A stretch of 37,394 nt of DNA from Lentzea fradiae (GTDB taxonomy: Bacteria; Actinomycetota; Actinomycetes; Mycobacteriales; Pseudonocardiaceae): contig NZ_FNCC01000028.1 of NCBI RefSeq assembly GCF_900100955.1, positions 1-37,394 of the forward strand, read 5' to 3'. Below the pieces are notes generated by a model, which saw nothing but the letters and a program-made list of their open reading frames with translations, was not told the DNA's origin and searched no databases. Each line of letters opens with the position of its first letter. The first letter of the stretch is position 1. Shown one piece after another: positions 24,063 to 33,557 of this stretch. The position numbers and the translations under genes are program-made.

Positions 24063-26353
24063 TGCAGCTCGACCGGCGCCCGGTGCTGGGCGTCCTCGCC
24101 GCGATCGCGTTGCTCGGGGCGCTGGCGGTGGTGGCCTTCGCGCCGCCGGCCGCCCGCTCCGGCGACGTCCCGGCGCGGGAGTTCTCCGCTCAGCGCGCGG
24201 TGGCGCACCTGGAGCAGATCGCGCAACGTCCGCACCCGACGGGGACGCCGGACAACGCACGCGTGCGCTCCTACGTCGCCGACACGGCGCGGTCGCTGGG
24301 CGCGCAGGTCGAGGTCGACAGCGGTGACGTGGTGCGGGCCGGGTGGGGCAACCCGTTCCCCGCCGCGCACGTGCACAACGTCCTGGCGCGGCTGCCCGGC
24401 ACCGACCCGCAGCGCAGCGGCGGCAAGACGCTGCTGCTCGTCGCCCACTACGACTCGGTGCCGACAGGCCCGGGTGCGGCGGACAACGGCGCCGCCGTGG
24501 CCGGGCTGCTGGAGACCATCAGGGCGCTCAAGGCCCGCGGCGGCACGCCGAACGATGTCGCGTTCCTGTTCACCGACGCGGAGGAGATCGGCGGCCTGGG
24601 AGCGGAGCGGTTCGTGCGTTCCCGCGGGGTCGACGGGCTCGGCGCGGTGCTGAACTGGGAGGCTCGCGGCAGTTCGGGCCCGGTGCTGATGTTCGAGACC
24701 AGCGTCGGCAACGCCGAGCTGATCGACGCCTACGCCGACACCGGCACACGCCCGGCGGGCAACTCGCTGGCCTACGAGATCTACCAGCGGATGCCCAACG
24801 GCACGGACTTCACGGTCTTCAAGGACGCGGGCGCGCGCGGCCTGAACGCGGCGTTCCTCGACGGCTTCCACGACTACCACTCGCCGCACGACGACATCGC
24901 GAACCTCGACCAGGACAGCCTGCAGCACCACGGCGAGACGATGCTCGGACTGGTCGACCGCCTCGGCTCCACCGACCTGCGCACCCTCGCTGCCGCGGAC
25001 AACGCCGTCTACTTCGACCTGTTCGCCCGCGTGCTGGTGCACTACCCGAGCTGGGTCGCGCTGCTCCTCGCGGTTGCGACGGTTCTGGGCCTCGGCGCGC
25101 TCGTCGTGCTGGGCGTGCGCCGCCGAGCCCTGCACGTCACCGGCGTTCTCGCGGTGGCCGCCGTCTCGGTCGGCGCTGTCGCCGTCACGGCGGCGGTGGG
25201 CGTCGGGCTGTGGCAGCTCGTGCTGGCCGTGCGGCCGGGACTGTCGGCGCTGCCGCTGGAGGAGCCGTACGAACGCGGCTGGTTCGTGGCCGGGTTCCTC
25301 CTCGCCGCCGCGGCGGTCGTGTTCGCGGCCGCCGGTGTTGTGCGGCACCGCGAGCAGGCCGAGGTGCTCGCCGGGGTGCTCCTGGTGGGCACGGTGGTGG
25401 TCGCCGCGACGGCGGTCACCGTGCCGGGCGCGAGCTACCTGTTGCAGTGGCCCGTCCTCGCCGGCCTCGTGGTGCTCGGGCTGTGCCTGCGGCGCGGCCA
25501 CGCGGGCGCGGTGCTGCTCGGGCTGCCCGCGGCCGTGACCGTGGTGCTGTTCGCGCCGCTGGTCGGTGCCGTGCTGGTGGCGCTCGGGCTCCAGCTGGCC
25601 GCGGTGGCCCTCGCTCTCGCCGCCCTCGGCGGCCTGCTCCTGCTGCCGCTGCTCACGCCGCTCCGCCGTGCCGCCGTGGTCCTGCCCGCCGTCGTGGCGC
25701 TCGCGCTGGTCGGCACCGGCCTGGCCCGCTCGGGCTTCGAACGGACCGAGCCGCGCACCAACGCGTTGCTCTACGTGCACGACCTGACCGAGAACTCGTC
25801 GACGTGGCTGACCCGCGCGGACGAGACGGATGCGTGGACGTCGGCCGTGCTCGGCGCCTCGCCGCGGCGGACGCGGGCGACCACGTACTTCCCGCAGGAG
25901 GGCCCCGACTCGTTCCTCGCCGCGGATGCGCCCCGGATCGACCTGCTGCCGCCCGAGGTGAAGGTCCTCGCCGACGACGGCGGCGGCGGCCCGCGGACGG
26001 TCCGGTTCTCCGTGTCCTCGCGCCGCGACGCGTGGCGAATCGTCGTCCGCCTTCCGCAGAACCGGCTGCGGGAGTGCACGTTCGCCGGCACGCGGATGGA
26101 CGCCGCGACGCTCTCCAAGGACGCCGACTACACCGGAGGCGTCGTGTTCCAGTACACCGGCGACTCCGACACGTTCGAGCTGAGCTGCGCGGTCACCCCC
26201 GGTCCGCTGCCGGTGGACGCGTCCGACCAGACGATCGGCCTGCCGGACGAGGTCGCCGCACTCGCGGGGCCGCGCCCGGAGGACACCGCGCCGATGCCGT
26301 TCGGTTTCACCCCGGCCGACACCGCCGTGGCCCGGCACGTGGTGGAGATCTGA
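24062..26353 (+). CDS. Membrane-bound M28-family metallopeptidase
   Basis: This 763-residue protein has an N-terminal membrane segment (about 8-27), an extracytoplasmic M28 aminopeptidase domain (about 40-320) and then about eight to nine membrane spans (about 335-555) plus a C-terminal soluble part. The dizinc ligands and catalytic Glu are visible: H129 (VAHYDSV), D141 (GAADNG), E174/E175 (DAEEIGG), D249 (NGTDFTVF) and H276 (YHSPHDD). The layout is like the ERMP1-type membrane M28 peptidases. Being between a radical SAM gene and an ABC exporter in an NRPS operon, it may trim a leader or acyl-peptide from the exported product, or protect the producer. That role is inference. Confidence 0.85.
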   Translation: MQLDRRPVLGVLAAIALLGALAVVAFAPPAARSGDVPAREFSAQRAVAHLEQIAQRPHPTGTPDNARVRSYVADTARSLGAQVEVDSGDVVRAGWGNPFPAAHVHNVLARLPGTDPQRSGGKTLLLVAHYDSVPTGPGAADNGAAVAGLLETIRALKARGGTPNDVAFLFTDAEEIGGLGAERFVRSRGVDGLGAVLNWEARGSSGPVLMFETSVGNAELIDAYADTGTRPAGNSLAYEIYQRMPNGTDFTVFKDAGARGLNAAFLDGFHDYHSPHDDIANLDQDSLQHHGETMLGLVDRLGSTDLRTLAAADNAVYFDLFARVLVHYPSWVALLLAVATVLGLGALVVLGVRRRALHVTGVLAVAAVSVGAVAVTAAVGVGLWQLVLAVRPGLSALPLEEPYERGWFVAGFLLAAAAVVFAAAGVVRHREQAEVLAGVLLVGTVVVAATAVTVPGASYLLQWPVLAGLVVLGLCLRRGHAGAVLLGLPAAVTVVLFAPLVGAVLVALGLQLAAVALALAALGGLLLLPLLTPLRRAAVVLPAVVALALVGTGLARSGFERTEPRTNALLYVHDLTENSSTWLTRADETDAWTSAVLGASPRRTRATTYFPQEGPDSFLAADAPRIDLLPPEVKVLADDGGGGPRTVRFSVSSRRDAWRIVVRLPQNRLRECTFAGTRMDAATLSKDADYTGGVVFQYTGDSDTFELSCAVTPGPLPVDASDQTIGLPDEVAALAGPRPEDTAPMPFGFTPADTAVARHVVEI

Positions 26354-28173
26354 TGACCGACGCGATCACGGTGCGGAACCTGACCCGCACCTACCGCACG
26401 AACCAGCTGGTCCTCGCCAACGACGACCTCACGTTCAGCGTGGGCAGGGGCGAGGTGTTCGGCGTGCTCGGCGCGAACGGCGCCGGGAAGACCACCCTCG
26501 TCTCCCAGCTGCTCGGACTCGTCCGGCCGACGTCGGGTTCGATCACCGTCGAGGGCGTCGACGTGATGGCCGACCCGGACGGCGTCAAGCGCATCACCGG
26601 CTTCCTGCCGCAAACCGAGCTGGCGATGCGCGAGCTCGAGGTGCGCCGCGCGCTGCACTACACCGGCCGCCTGCGCGGCCAGGGTGAGACCGACGCGCGG
26701 CGCCAGACCGACGAGCTGCTCGACGAGCTCGGCCTCGGCCCGGTGTCCGGCCGGTACGTCAACCAGCTCTCCGGTGGCATGATGCGGCTGGTCAACTTCG
26801 GCATGGCGCTCATGGGCCGCCCGAAGCTTCTCGTGCTCGACGAGCCGACCAACGAGCTCGACCCGCACAACCGCCGCCTGGTGTGGGACGTGTTGGCCCG
26901 CCGCAGCGCCGCCGAGGGCGCGACGGTCGTGCTGGTCACCCACAACGTGCTGGAGGCCGAGTCCGTCGTCGACCGGGTCGCCGTCATGCGGCAGGGCCGG
27001 ATCGTCACGCTCGGCTCCCCCGGCGAGCTGAAACACCGCCTCGGCGACACCGTGCGGATGGAGCTGCAGATCCGCGACGGCGGCGAGCTCGGTGCCGCCG
27101 AACTCGCGCTGCTCGGCGCGACCGGCACCGTCGTTCCCGGCACCAGGGACGGCCGTTACCTCGTGCACTGCGCGCCCGCGCGGATGCCCGAGCTGGTCAC
27201 CGTCGTCACCGAGGGCATGGCGACGATGGAGATCGAGGACTTCCGGCTGTCGCGGCCGTCGCTGGAGGACGTGTACCTGAACCTGGACGACGAGCCGGCG
27301 ACCTCGGCACCGTCGCCCGTGAGCTCGGCAGCTCCTTCCGCGGCAGCGACGGCTCCCGCCGGTGTCGCGGTCCTCGCCCCGGTCACCACGGTGCCCCCAC
27401 CGGCCCGCCCGCCCCTGCGCGACCGCCTCGCCCGCGGACTGACCAGCTTCAAGTACCTGTGGCTGGAGCAGATGCTGGAGGTCAGGTCGACCTGGTGGTG
27501 GAGCTTGCTGTTCGGCTTCCTGATGCCGGTGGCCATGGTGTTCGGCCTGACCAGGATCGGCGGCGGTCTCACCGACCAGAACAGCCTGCTCTACATCGTG
27601 AGCGGCGCGGCGGTGTTCTCCGTGGCGACCGAGGGGATCGCGACGCTGGCGCAACGCGTCGGCGTGGTGCGCACGAGCGGGATGCTGCAGTACTACGTGT
27701 CGCTGCCGATCAGCCGCACGGCGTTCCTCTCGGCGCTGGTGTTCTCCCGGCTGCTGCTGATCCTGCCCGGCCTGGTCACGCCGATCATCGCCGCCCGGCT
27801 GATGTACGACGCGGACTTCGTCGTGTCCCCCATGTTGCTGGTCGTGCTGCCGCTGACGTGCCTCGCGCTGTCGGCGGTGGGTCTCGCGATCGGCACGGTC
27901 GTGGAGAGCATGGACGTGATCGTCGTGATCACGAACCTGCTGATCTTCGTCCTGCTCCTGGCGGCACCGGTGCTCATCCCGCCGGAGTCGCTGCCGTTGC
28001 CGTTGCGGCTCATCGGCTACCTGTTGCCGCCCACCTATGCCGCGGAAGCGCTCCGGCACGCCCTCAGCGGCGACCTCGGCGGGATGTTCCTCGTCGACGT
28101 CGCGGTGCTGCTGGGGATGACGGTGCTCGGACTGGCCGCGACGTCCCGCTGGATCCGTTGGCGTATCGCATGA
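26353..28173 (+). CDS. ABC-2 type exporter, ATPase and permease fused
   Basis: This 606-residue protein joins an ATPase (about 1-310) to an ABC-2 permease (about 370-606) in one chain. In the ATPase, Walker A is GANGAGKTT (40-48), the Q-loop is FLPQTE, the signature is LSGGMM (139-144), Walker B is LLVLDEPT (159-166) and the H-loop His is H197. The permease has about six membrane spans and ends with a region typical of DrrB-like drug exporters. An Ala/Pro/Ser-rich linker (about 315-355) separates the halves. The likely role is export of the peptide product. The start overlaps the peptidase stop (TGATG) and the stop overlaps NRPS1 (ATGA). Confidence 0.9.
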   Translation: MTDAITVRNLTRTYRTNQLVLANDDLTFSVGRGEVFGVLGANGAGKTTLVSQLLGLVRPTSGSITVEGVDVMADPDGVKRITGFLPQTELAMRELEVRRALHYTGRLRGQGETDARRQTDELLDELGLGPVSGRYVNQLSGGMMRLVNFGMALMGRPKLLVLDEPTNELDPHNRRLVWDVLARRSAAEGATVVLVTHNVLEAESVVDRVAVMRQGRIVTLGSPGELKHRLGDTVRMELQIRDGGELGAAELALLGATGTVVPGTRDGRYLVHCAPARMPELVTVVTEGMATMEIEDFRLSRPSLEDVYLNLDDEPATSAPSPVSSAAPSAAATAPAGVAVLAPVTTVPPPARPPLRDRLARGLTSFKYLWLEQMLEVRSTWWWSLLFGFLMPVAMVFGLTRIGGGLTDQNSLLYIVSGAAVFSVATEGIATLAQRVGVVRTSGMLQYYVSLPISRTAFLSALVFSRLLLILPGLVTPIIAARLMYDADFVVSPMLLVVLPLTCLALSAVGLAIGTVVESMDVIVVITNLLIFVLLLAAPVLIPPESLPLPLRLIGYLLPPTYAAEALRHALSGDLGGMFLVDVAVLLGMTVLGLAATSRWIRWRIA

Positions 28174-31100
28174 CACAAGGAACTCGGCCCATGCTGCTCA
28201 CCTCCGTCCGCACCGCGCCGACGTTCGTCGACGTGCTCACCGAACGCGCCGCCGCATCGTCGCGGGTGGCACTGAGGTTCGACGACGGGGCGGGACAGTC
28301 CGCGCTGACCTACCCGCAGCTGCACGACAGGGCGCGGTCGGTCGCCGCGCTGCTCGCACAGCGGTGCGCGCCCGGCGACCGGGTGCTGCTGCAGCTGCCG
28401 CACGGCCTCGACTACGTGGTCGCGTTCCTCGGGTGCCTCTACGCGGGCGTGATCGCCGTTCCGCTGTACCCGTCGGGCACCGGGCGGCACGGGGCACGGC
28501 ACCGCGCGCTGGTGGCCGACGCGACACCCGCGGTCGTCATCGCCCGCGGCGAGGTGTCCGGCGTGAACGTTCCGGTGCTGTCGGTCGACGGGGACCTACC
28601 CGCGCCCGGCGAGTGGCGGCGGCCTGGGATCACGCCGGACACCGTGGCGTTCCTGCAGTACACGTCCGGCTCGACAGCGACCCCGCGCGGTGTCGTCGTG
28701 AGCCACCGCAACCTGCTCGCGAACTCGCTGCAGATCGGCGAGCGGTTCGGCGCGAACGAGGACACGCGCGCGGTCAGCTGGCTGCCGCCCTACCACGACA
28801 TGGGTCTCATCGGCGGCATCCTGCAGCCGATCCACGCGGGGGCCACGGCCACGCTGTTCGCGCCGGTGTCGTTCATCAGCAACCCGCTGCGGTGGCTGCG
28901 GCTGATCTCCGAGCAGCGTGCGACCGTCAGCGGTGGCCCGAACTTCGCCTACGACCTGTGCGCCGACCGCCTCACCGACGCCGATCTGGCGGGCCTCGAC
29001 CTGTCGAGCTGGGAGATCGCGTTCAACGGCGCGGAACCGGTGCGCGCGGCGACGCTCGACAGGTTCGCCGAGCGGATGGCGCCCTACGGGTTCCGCCGCG
29101 AGGCGTTCCTGCCGTGCTACGGGCTGGCCGAGGCGACGCTGATGGTCTCCGGCCACCGCGCCGCGCCGGTCACCGCCTTCGCGGGCTCCTCACTCGCCCC
29201 CGGTGACCAGGTCGTGCCGGACGAGGCAGGACGGCGGATCGTGTCGTGCGGCCCGGCGGTCGACGGCGTCACGACGGTGGTGGTCGACGCCCAGACCGCC
29301 ACCCCGTGCCAGGACGGCACCGTGGGCGAGATCTGGGTGACGGGCGAGAACGTCGCGTCCGGCTACTGGGGCCGCACGGACGACGACGTCTTCGGCGCCG
29401 CGCTGCCCGACGACGACCGCGCCTGGCTGCGCACCGGTGACCTCGGGTTCCTCTTCGACGGCGAGCTGCACGTCACCGGCCGCGCGAAGGACCTGATCGT
29501 GGTGCGCGGCCGCAACCACTACCCGCAGGACCTCGAGCGCTGCGCCCTCGACGCCCACCCTGCGCTGCGCCGGGGTGCCGCCGCGTTCGGTCTGGGCGAG
29601 CGCGAGGAGGTGTGCCTCGTGCTGGAGTCCGCGACGGCGCACCGGGCGGAGGAGAACGCGGAGGTCGTCGCGGCCGTGTGCACGGCGATGGCCCGCGAGC
29701 ACGGGGTCACGCCGGCGACGGTCCTGTTCATCCGGCCCGGCAAGATCCCCACGACCAGCAGTGGCAAGGTGCGGCGGGCGCGCACGCGGGAGCTGTTCGC
29801 CGACGGCTCCCTGCAGCCGGTGCACCGCTGGGACGCCGCCGGTGCGGGAGACCTGGCCGCGGTCAGCGAGGAGGAGCGGGACCCGACGGCGCGGGAGGTC
29901 GTGCTGCGGCTCGCGGCGGCCCGGCTCGGGCACGCGGTCGACCCGGCGGTACCGCTGGTCGCCCAGGGGCTCGACTCGCTGAGCGCCACCGAGCTGTCCG
30001 CCGCGATCAGCGACGCTCTCGGCGTGCGGGTCGAGCTGCGGGCGTTGCTCGACGGCGCCACGGTCGACTCGCTGCCGCTCGACATCCCCGCAGGGCGAAC
30101 GCGTCCGGGCCCGGACGCCGTGGCCGGTCCGCAGCCGATGACCGCCAACCAGAGGGCGTTGTGGTTGCTCGAACAGCTCAACCCCGGCACGGCGACCCAG
30201 CACGTCTACTCGGCAATCCGGTTCGAGTCCGATGTGGACGCCGAGGCGCTGCGCCGCGCGTTCCAGGCGCTGATCGACCGGCACCCGGCGCTGCGCACCG
30301 CCGTGCGCGCCGGCGACCAACCGCTGCAGGAGGTGCTGGCGCATCAGGAGGTCGCGTTCACCGTCGAGGACGCCGCGGCGCTGGACGAGGAGGCGTTCGC
30401 CGCGCGGCTGGAGAGGGAGACGACCGAGGAGTTCGCACTCGCGGAGGGCCGCGTGCTGCGCACGGTGCTGTTCCGTCGCCCAGGTGGGGACGTGCTCGTG
30501 TTCGTCGTGCACCACATCGCCGTGGACATGTGGTCCATCGCGGTGCTCGCCGAGGAGCTCGGCCAGCTCTACTCCGGTGCCTCGCTGCCGCCCACCCCTG
30601 CCGCAGGTCCGGTCGAGGTGGCCCGCAGGCAACGCGAACTGCTCGCGTCCCCGCGAGGTGCCGAGCTGCGCGCGCACTGGCGGTCCGCGCTCGAGGGCGT
30701 CGAACCCGTCCTGGAGCTGCCTGCCGACCGGCCGCGACCCGCCACCCGCGGGCACCGGGGCCACTCGATCACCGCGCGCCTGGACCGCGAGCTGACCACC
30801 GCGTTGCGCGGGCTGGCCGCCGAGTACGACACCACGCTGTTCGTGGTGCTGCTCAGCGTCTTCCAGTCGCTCGTGCACCGCTACACCGGGGAGCACGACT
30901 TCCTCGTGGGCGTTCCCGTCGCGGGCCGCACCGATCCCGACTTGCACCGGGTCGTCGGCTACCTCGTGAACCCGGTGCCGGTGCGCGCCCGCATCGACGG
31001 CACGCGGTCGGTGGCCGAGCACGTGCGCTCCACCGGTCGGGCCGTCGGCGCCGCCCTGGCGCACCAGGACATGCCGTTCCCGCTGCTGGTGGAGGAGCTC

Positions 31101-33533
31101 GCGCTCGCACGAGGGGCGTCCCGCGCGCCGGGCTTCCAGGTGATGTTCAGCCAGGCCCGCTCGCACCTGCCCGACTCAACTCTGGGGGTGCTCACCAGCG
31201 GTCGTCCCGGCGTGCCGGTGCGGCTCGGTGAGCTACGCGGCGAGTCCGTCGCACTGACCCGCCACACCGCCGAGGTCGACCTGACGATGGTGGTCGCCGA
31301 GGACACCGACGAAGTCGAGGTGGTGCTGAACTACAGCACCGACCTGTTCGACCGCGCCACCATCGCCCGGTTCGCCGACAACTACGCGCTGCTGGCCGCC
31401 GAGATGGCCCGCGACGCGGCACGCCCGCTCGGCGAGCTCACGCCGGTCAGCGAGCGGGAACTGCGGATGATCGCGCAGTGGAACGCCACCGCGACCGATT
31501 ACCCGCGCACGAAGTCCGTGGTGGACCTGTTCGCCGAGCAGGTGGCAGCCCGCCCGGACGCGCCGGCGCTCACCTACGGCGCGCTGTCCTACAGCTACCG
31601 CGAGCTGGACCAAGTCTCCACAGCGCTGGCATGCCGGTTGCGCGACCTCGGTGTCGGCGCCGGGACGCCGGTCGGGTTGTGCGTCGACCGCGACCCGGCG
31701 GTGGTCGTCGCGATGCTCGCCGTCGCCAAGGCGGGTGGCGCCTACGTGCCGCTCGACCCGGCCCACCCGCCGCACCGGCTGCGCCAGATCGTCACCGAGT
31801 CGGCGCCCGCACTGCTGCTCGCGACCGGAGCGGCCGTCGTGGACACCGACCTGCCGGTCGTCGAGGTGCGGGACTTCCTCACCCCGGCCGCCGCCGAGCA
31901 GGCCGCCGACTGGAACGGTCCGGTCGCCGACAGCCTGCTGTACGTGATGTACACGTCCGGCTCGTCCGGTACGCCCAAGGGCATCTGCATCGCGCACCGC
32001 AACGTCGTGCGGCTCGTGCGGGACACGAACTACATGACCATCGAGCCTGGAGACCGGGTCGCACAGATCTCCAACGCGGCGTTCGACGCGGCGACGCTGG
32101 AGGTGTGGGGCGCGCTGCTCAACGGCGGCCACCTCGTCGGGTTCGACAAGGACACCGTGCTGTCGCCACCCGCGCTCGCCGAGGCGCTGCGGTCGGGCGG
32201 CATCCACACGGTGGTGTTCGCGACCCCGCTGTTCACCCAGGTCGCGGCCTACGACGCCGGCACGTTCGCCGCGGCGAAGCAGCTGCTGGTCGGCGGCGAC
32301 ACGATGGACCCCAAGATCGCGCGGGCGGTGTCGGAGCTGGGCGGCCCGCTGCTGTCCAACGGCTACGGCCCGACCGAGTCCGCCACGTTCGCAACCGTCC
32401 AGGCCCTGCCCGAGGTGGGCCAGGACGTGGCCCGGCTGCCGATCGGCGGGCCGATCTCCAACACGCAGGTGCACATCCTCGACCCGCTCATGCGGCCGGT
32501 GCCGATCGGTGTACCGGGCGAGCTGCACATCGGCGGTGACGGCCTCGGCCACGGCTACCTCAACCGCGCCGGCCTCACCGCGGACAGGTTCCGGCCCGAC
32601 CCGTTCAGCGGAGTGCCGGGCAGCCGCTTGTACGCGACCGGCGACAAGGCGCGCTGGCTGCCGGACGGTTCGGTGGACTTCCTGGGCCGGCTCGACTTCC
32701 AGGTGAAGATCCGCGGGTTCCGCATCGAACTGGGCGACGTCGAGGCGGCGCTGGTCGAGCACCCCGGTGTCGTGGAGGCCGTGGTCGTGGTCGACGACTC
32801 CGTCGGCGAGAAGCGCCTGGCCGCCTACTACGCGGGCGCCCCGGAACCCGCGGAGCTGTCGGCGCACCTCGCGGCACGGCTACCGGAGTACATGGTGCCC
32901 GCGGCGCTGCTGCGGTTGCCGGAGCTTCCGAAGAACCCGAACCGCAAGCTGGACCGGGCGGCGCTGCCACGTCCGTACGAGGAGGTCGCGGCGCCTGCCT
33001 CCGGGAACACGTCGGCGGAGATCTGCGCGTTGTTCGCGGAACTGCTGGGGCGGCCGGAGGTGCGGCCGGACGACAACTTCTTCGAGATCGGCGGCCACTC
33101 CCTCGTCGCGATCAAGCTGCTCACCCGCATCCGCGACACCTACGGCGTCGAGCTCCCCCTCAACGAACTGTTCACCGACCCCACCGCCCGCGCGGTGGCG
33201 CACTGCATCGACCAGGCCCAGGCGCCGGTCGCCGCCGGTGACACGACGACGGAGATCTGCGCGCTGTTCGCGGAACTGCTGGGGCGGCCGGAGGTGCGGC
33301 CGGACGACAACTTCTTCGAGATCGGCGGCCACTCCCTCGTCGCGATCAAGCTGCTCACCCGCATCCGCGACACCTACGGCGTCGAGCTCCCCCTCAACGA
33401 ACTGTTCACCGACCCCACCGCCCGCGCGGTGGCGCACTGCATCGACCAGGCCGGGGCGCCGGCAGCACCCAGTGCCCCGGCCGGACCGGCCGCCGTCTCG
33501 CGCGCGGCGTACGCACGCCCCGCGCCCCGCTGA
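28170..33533 (+). CDS. NRPS 1: FAAL - T - C - A - T - T (lipopeptide starter)
   Basis: This 1787-residue enzyme starts a lipopeptide. A fatty acyl-AMP ligase (about 1-560; YTSGSTATPRG, SWLPPYHDMGLIGG) loads an acyl chain onto a carrier (S603 in GLDSL). A condensation domain follows (about 655-1090; HHIAVDMWS from H781), then an adenylation domain (about 1111-1610; YTSGSSGTPKG, YGPTESA, NPNRKLDRAAL) and two carrier domains (S1644 and S1722, both GGHSL). My hand alignment gives the pocket code D-A-L-F-L-G-G-T-F, closest to valine or another branched aliphatic residue. There is no epimerase or thioesterase. The C-terminus ends in a Pro/Ala-rich tail, possibly a docking segment. The start is the ATG at 28170 (ATGA overlap); ATG at 28191 with AAGGA upstream is an alternative. 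Confidence 0.92.
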   Translation: MTQGTRPMLLTSVRTAPTFVDVLTERAAASSRVALRFDDGAGQSALTYPQLHDRARSVAALLAQRCAPGDRVLLQLPHGLDYVVAFLGCLYAGVIAVPLYPSGTGRHGARHRALVADATPAVVIARGEVSGVNVPVLSVDGDLPAPGEWRRPGITPDTVAFLQYTSGSTATPRGVVVSHRNLLANSLQIGERFGANEDTRAVSWLPPYHDMGLIGGILQPIHAGATATLFAPVSFISNPLRWLRLISEQRATVSGGPNFAYDLCADRLTDADLAGLDLSSWEIAFNGAEPVRAATLDRFAERMAPYGFRREAFLPCYGLAEATLMVSGHRAAPVTAFAGSSLAPGDQVVPDEAGRRIVSCGPAVDGVTTVVVDAQTATPCQDGTVGEIWVTGENVASGYWGRTDDDVFGAALPDDDRAWLRTGDLGFLFDGELHVTGRAKDLIVVRGRNHYPQDLERCALDAHPALRRGAAAFGLGEREEVCLVLESATAHRAEENAEVVAAVCTAMAREHGVTPATVLFIRPGKIPTTSSGKVRRARTRELFADGSLQPVHRWDAAGAGDLAAVSEEERDPTAREVVLRLAAARLGHAVDPAVPLVAQGLDSLSATELSAAISDALGVRVELRALLDGATVDSLPLDIPAGRTRPGPDAVAGPQPMTANQRALWLLEQLNPGTATQHVYSAIRFESDVDAEALRRAFQALIDRHPALRTAVRAGDQPLQEVLAHQEVAFTVEDAAALDEEAFAARLERETTEEFALAEGRVLRTVLFRRPGGDVLVFVVHHIAVDMWSIAVLAEELGQLYSGASLPPTPAAGPVEVARRQRELLASPRGAELRAHWRSALEGVEPVLELPADRPRPATRGHRGHSITARLDRELTTALRGLAAEYDTTLFVVLLSVFQSLVHRYTGEHDFLVGVPVAGRTDPDLHRVVGYLVNPVPVRARIDGTRSVAEHVRSTGRAVGAALAHQDMPFPLLVEELALARGASRAPGFQVMFSQARSHLPDSTLGVLTSGRPGVPVRLGELRGESVALTRHTAEVDLTMVVAEDTDEVEVVLNYSTDLFDRATIARFADNYALLAAEMARDAARPLGELTPVSERELRMIAQWNATATDYPRTKSVVDLFAEQVAARPDAPALTYGALSYSYRELDQVSTALACRLRDLGVGAGTPVGLCVDRDPAVVVAMLAVAKAGGAYVPLDPAHPPHRLRQIVTESAPALLLATGAAVVDTDLPVVEVRDFLTPAAAEQAADWNGPVADSLLYVMYTSGSSGTPKGICIAHRNVVRLVRDTNYMTIEPGDRVAQISNAAFDAATLEVWGALLNGGHLVGFDKDTVLSPPALAEALRSGGIHTVVFATPLFTQVAAYDAGTFAAAKQLLVGGDTMDPKIARAVSELGGPLLSNGYGPTESATFATVQALPEVGQDVARLPIGGPISNTQVHILDPLMRPVPIGVPGELHIGGDGLGHGYLNRAGLTADRFRPDPFSGVPGSRLYATGDKARWLPDGSVDFLGRLDFQVKIRGFRIELGDVEAALVEHPGVVEAVVVVDDSVGEKRLAAYYAGAPEPAELSAHLAARLPEYMVPAALLRLPELPKNPNRKLDRAALPRPYEEVAAPASGNTSAEICALFAELLGRPEVRPDDNFFEIGGHSLVAIKLLTRIRDTYGVELPLNELFTDPTARAVAHCIDQAQAPVAAGDTTTEICALFAELLGRPEVRPDDNFFEIGGHSLVAIKLLTRIRDTYGVELPLNELFTDPTARAVAHCIDQAGAPAAPSAPAGPAAVSRAAYARPAPR
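33018..33462 (+). repeat. Tandem duplication of a carrier domain (234-bp period)
   Basis: Bases 33018-33218 recur at 33252-33452 with one difference (T at 33030 against C at 33264); similarity continues to about 33462. The shift is 234 bases, exactly 78 codons, so the duplication is in frame and gives two nearly identical T domains. The near-absence of silent changes points to a recent duplication or to gene conversion. Confidence 0.93.
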
Positions 33534-33557
33534 CCCGCCACGGATCGGATCGAACGA

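Noticed and set aside
26128..28176. Long minus-strand open frame across the ABC transporter
   Set aside because: It is rich in His/Arg/Gln with no domain; it is the mirror of the transporter codons.
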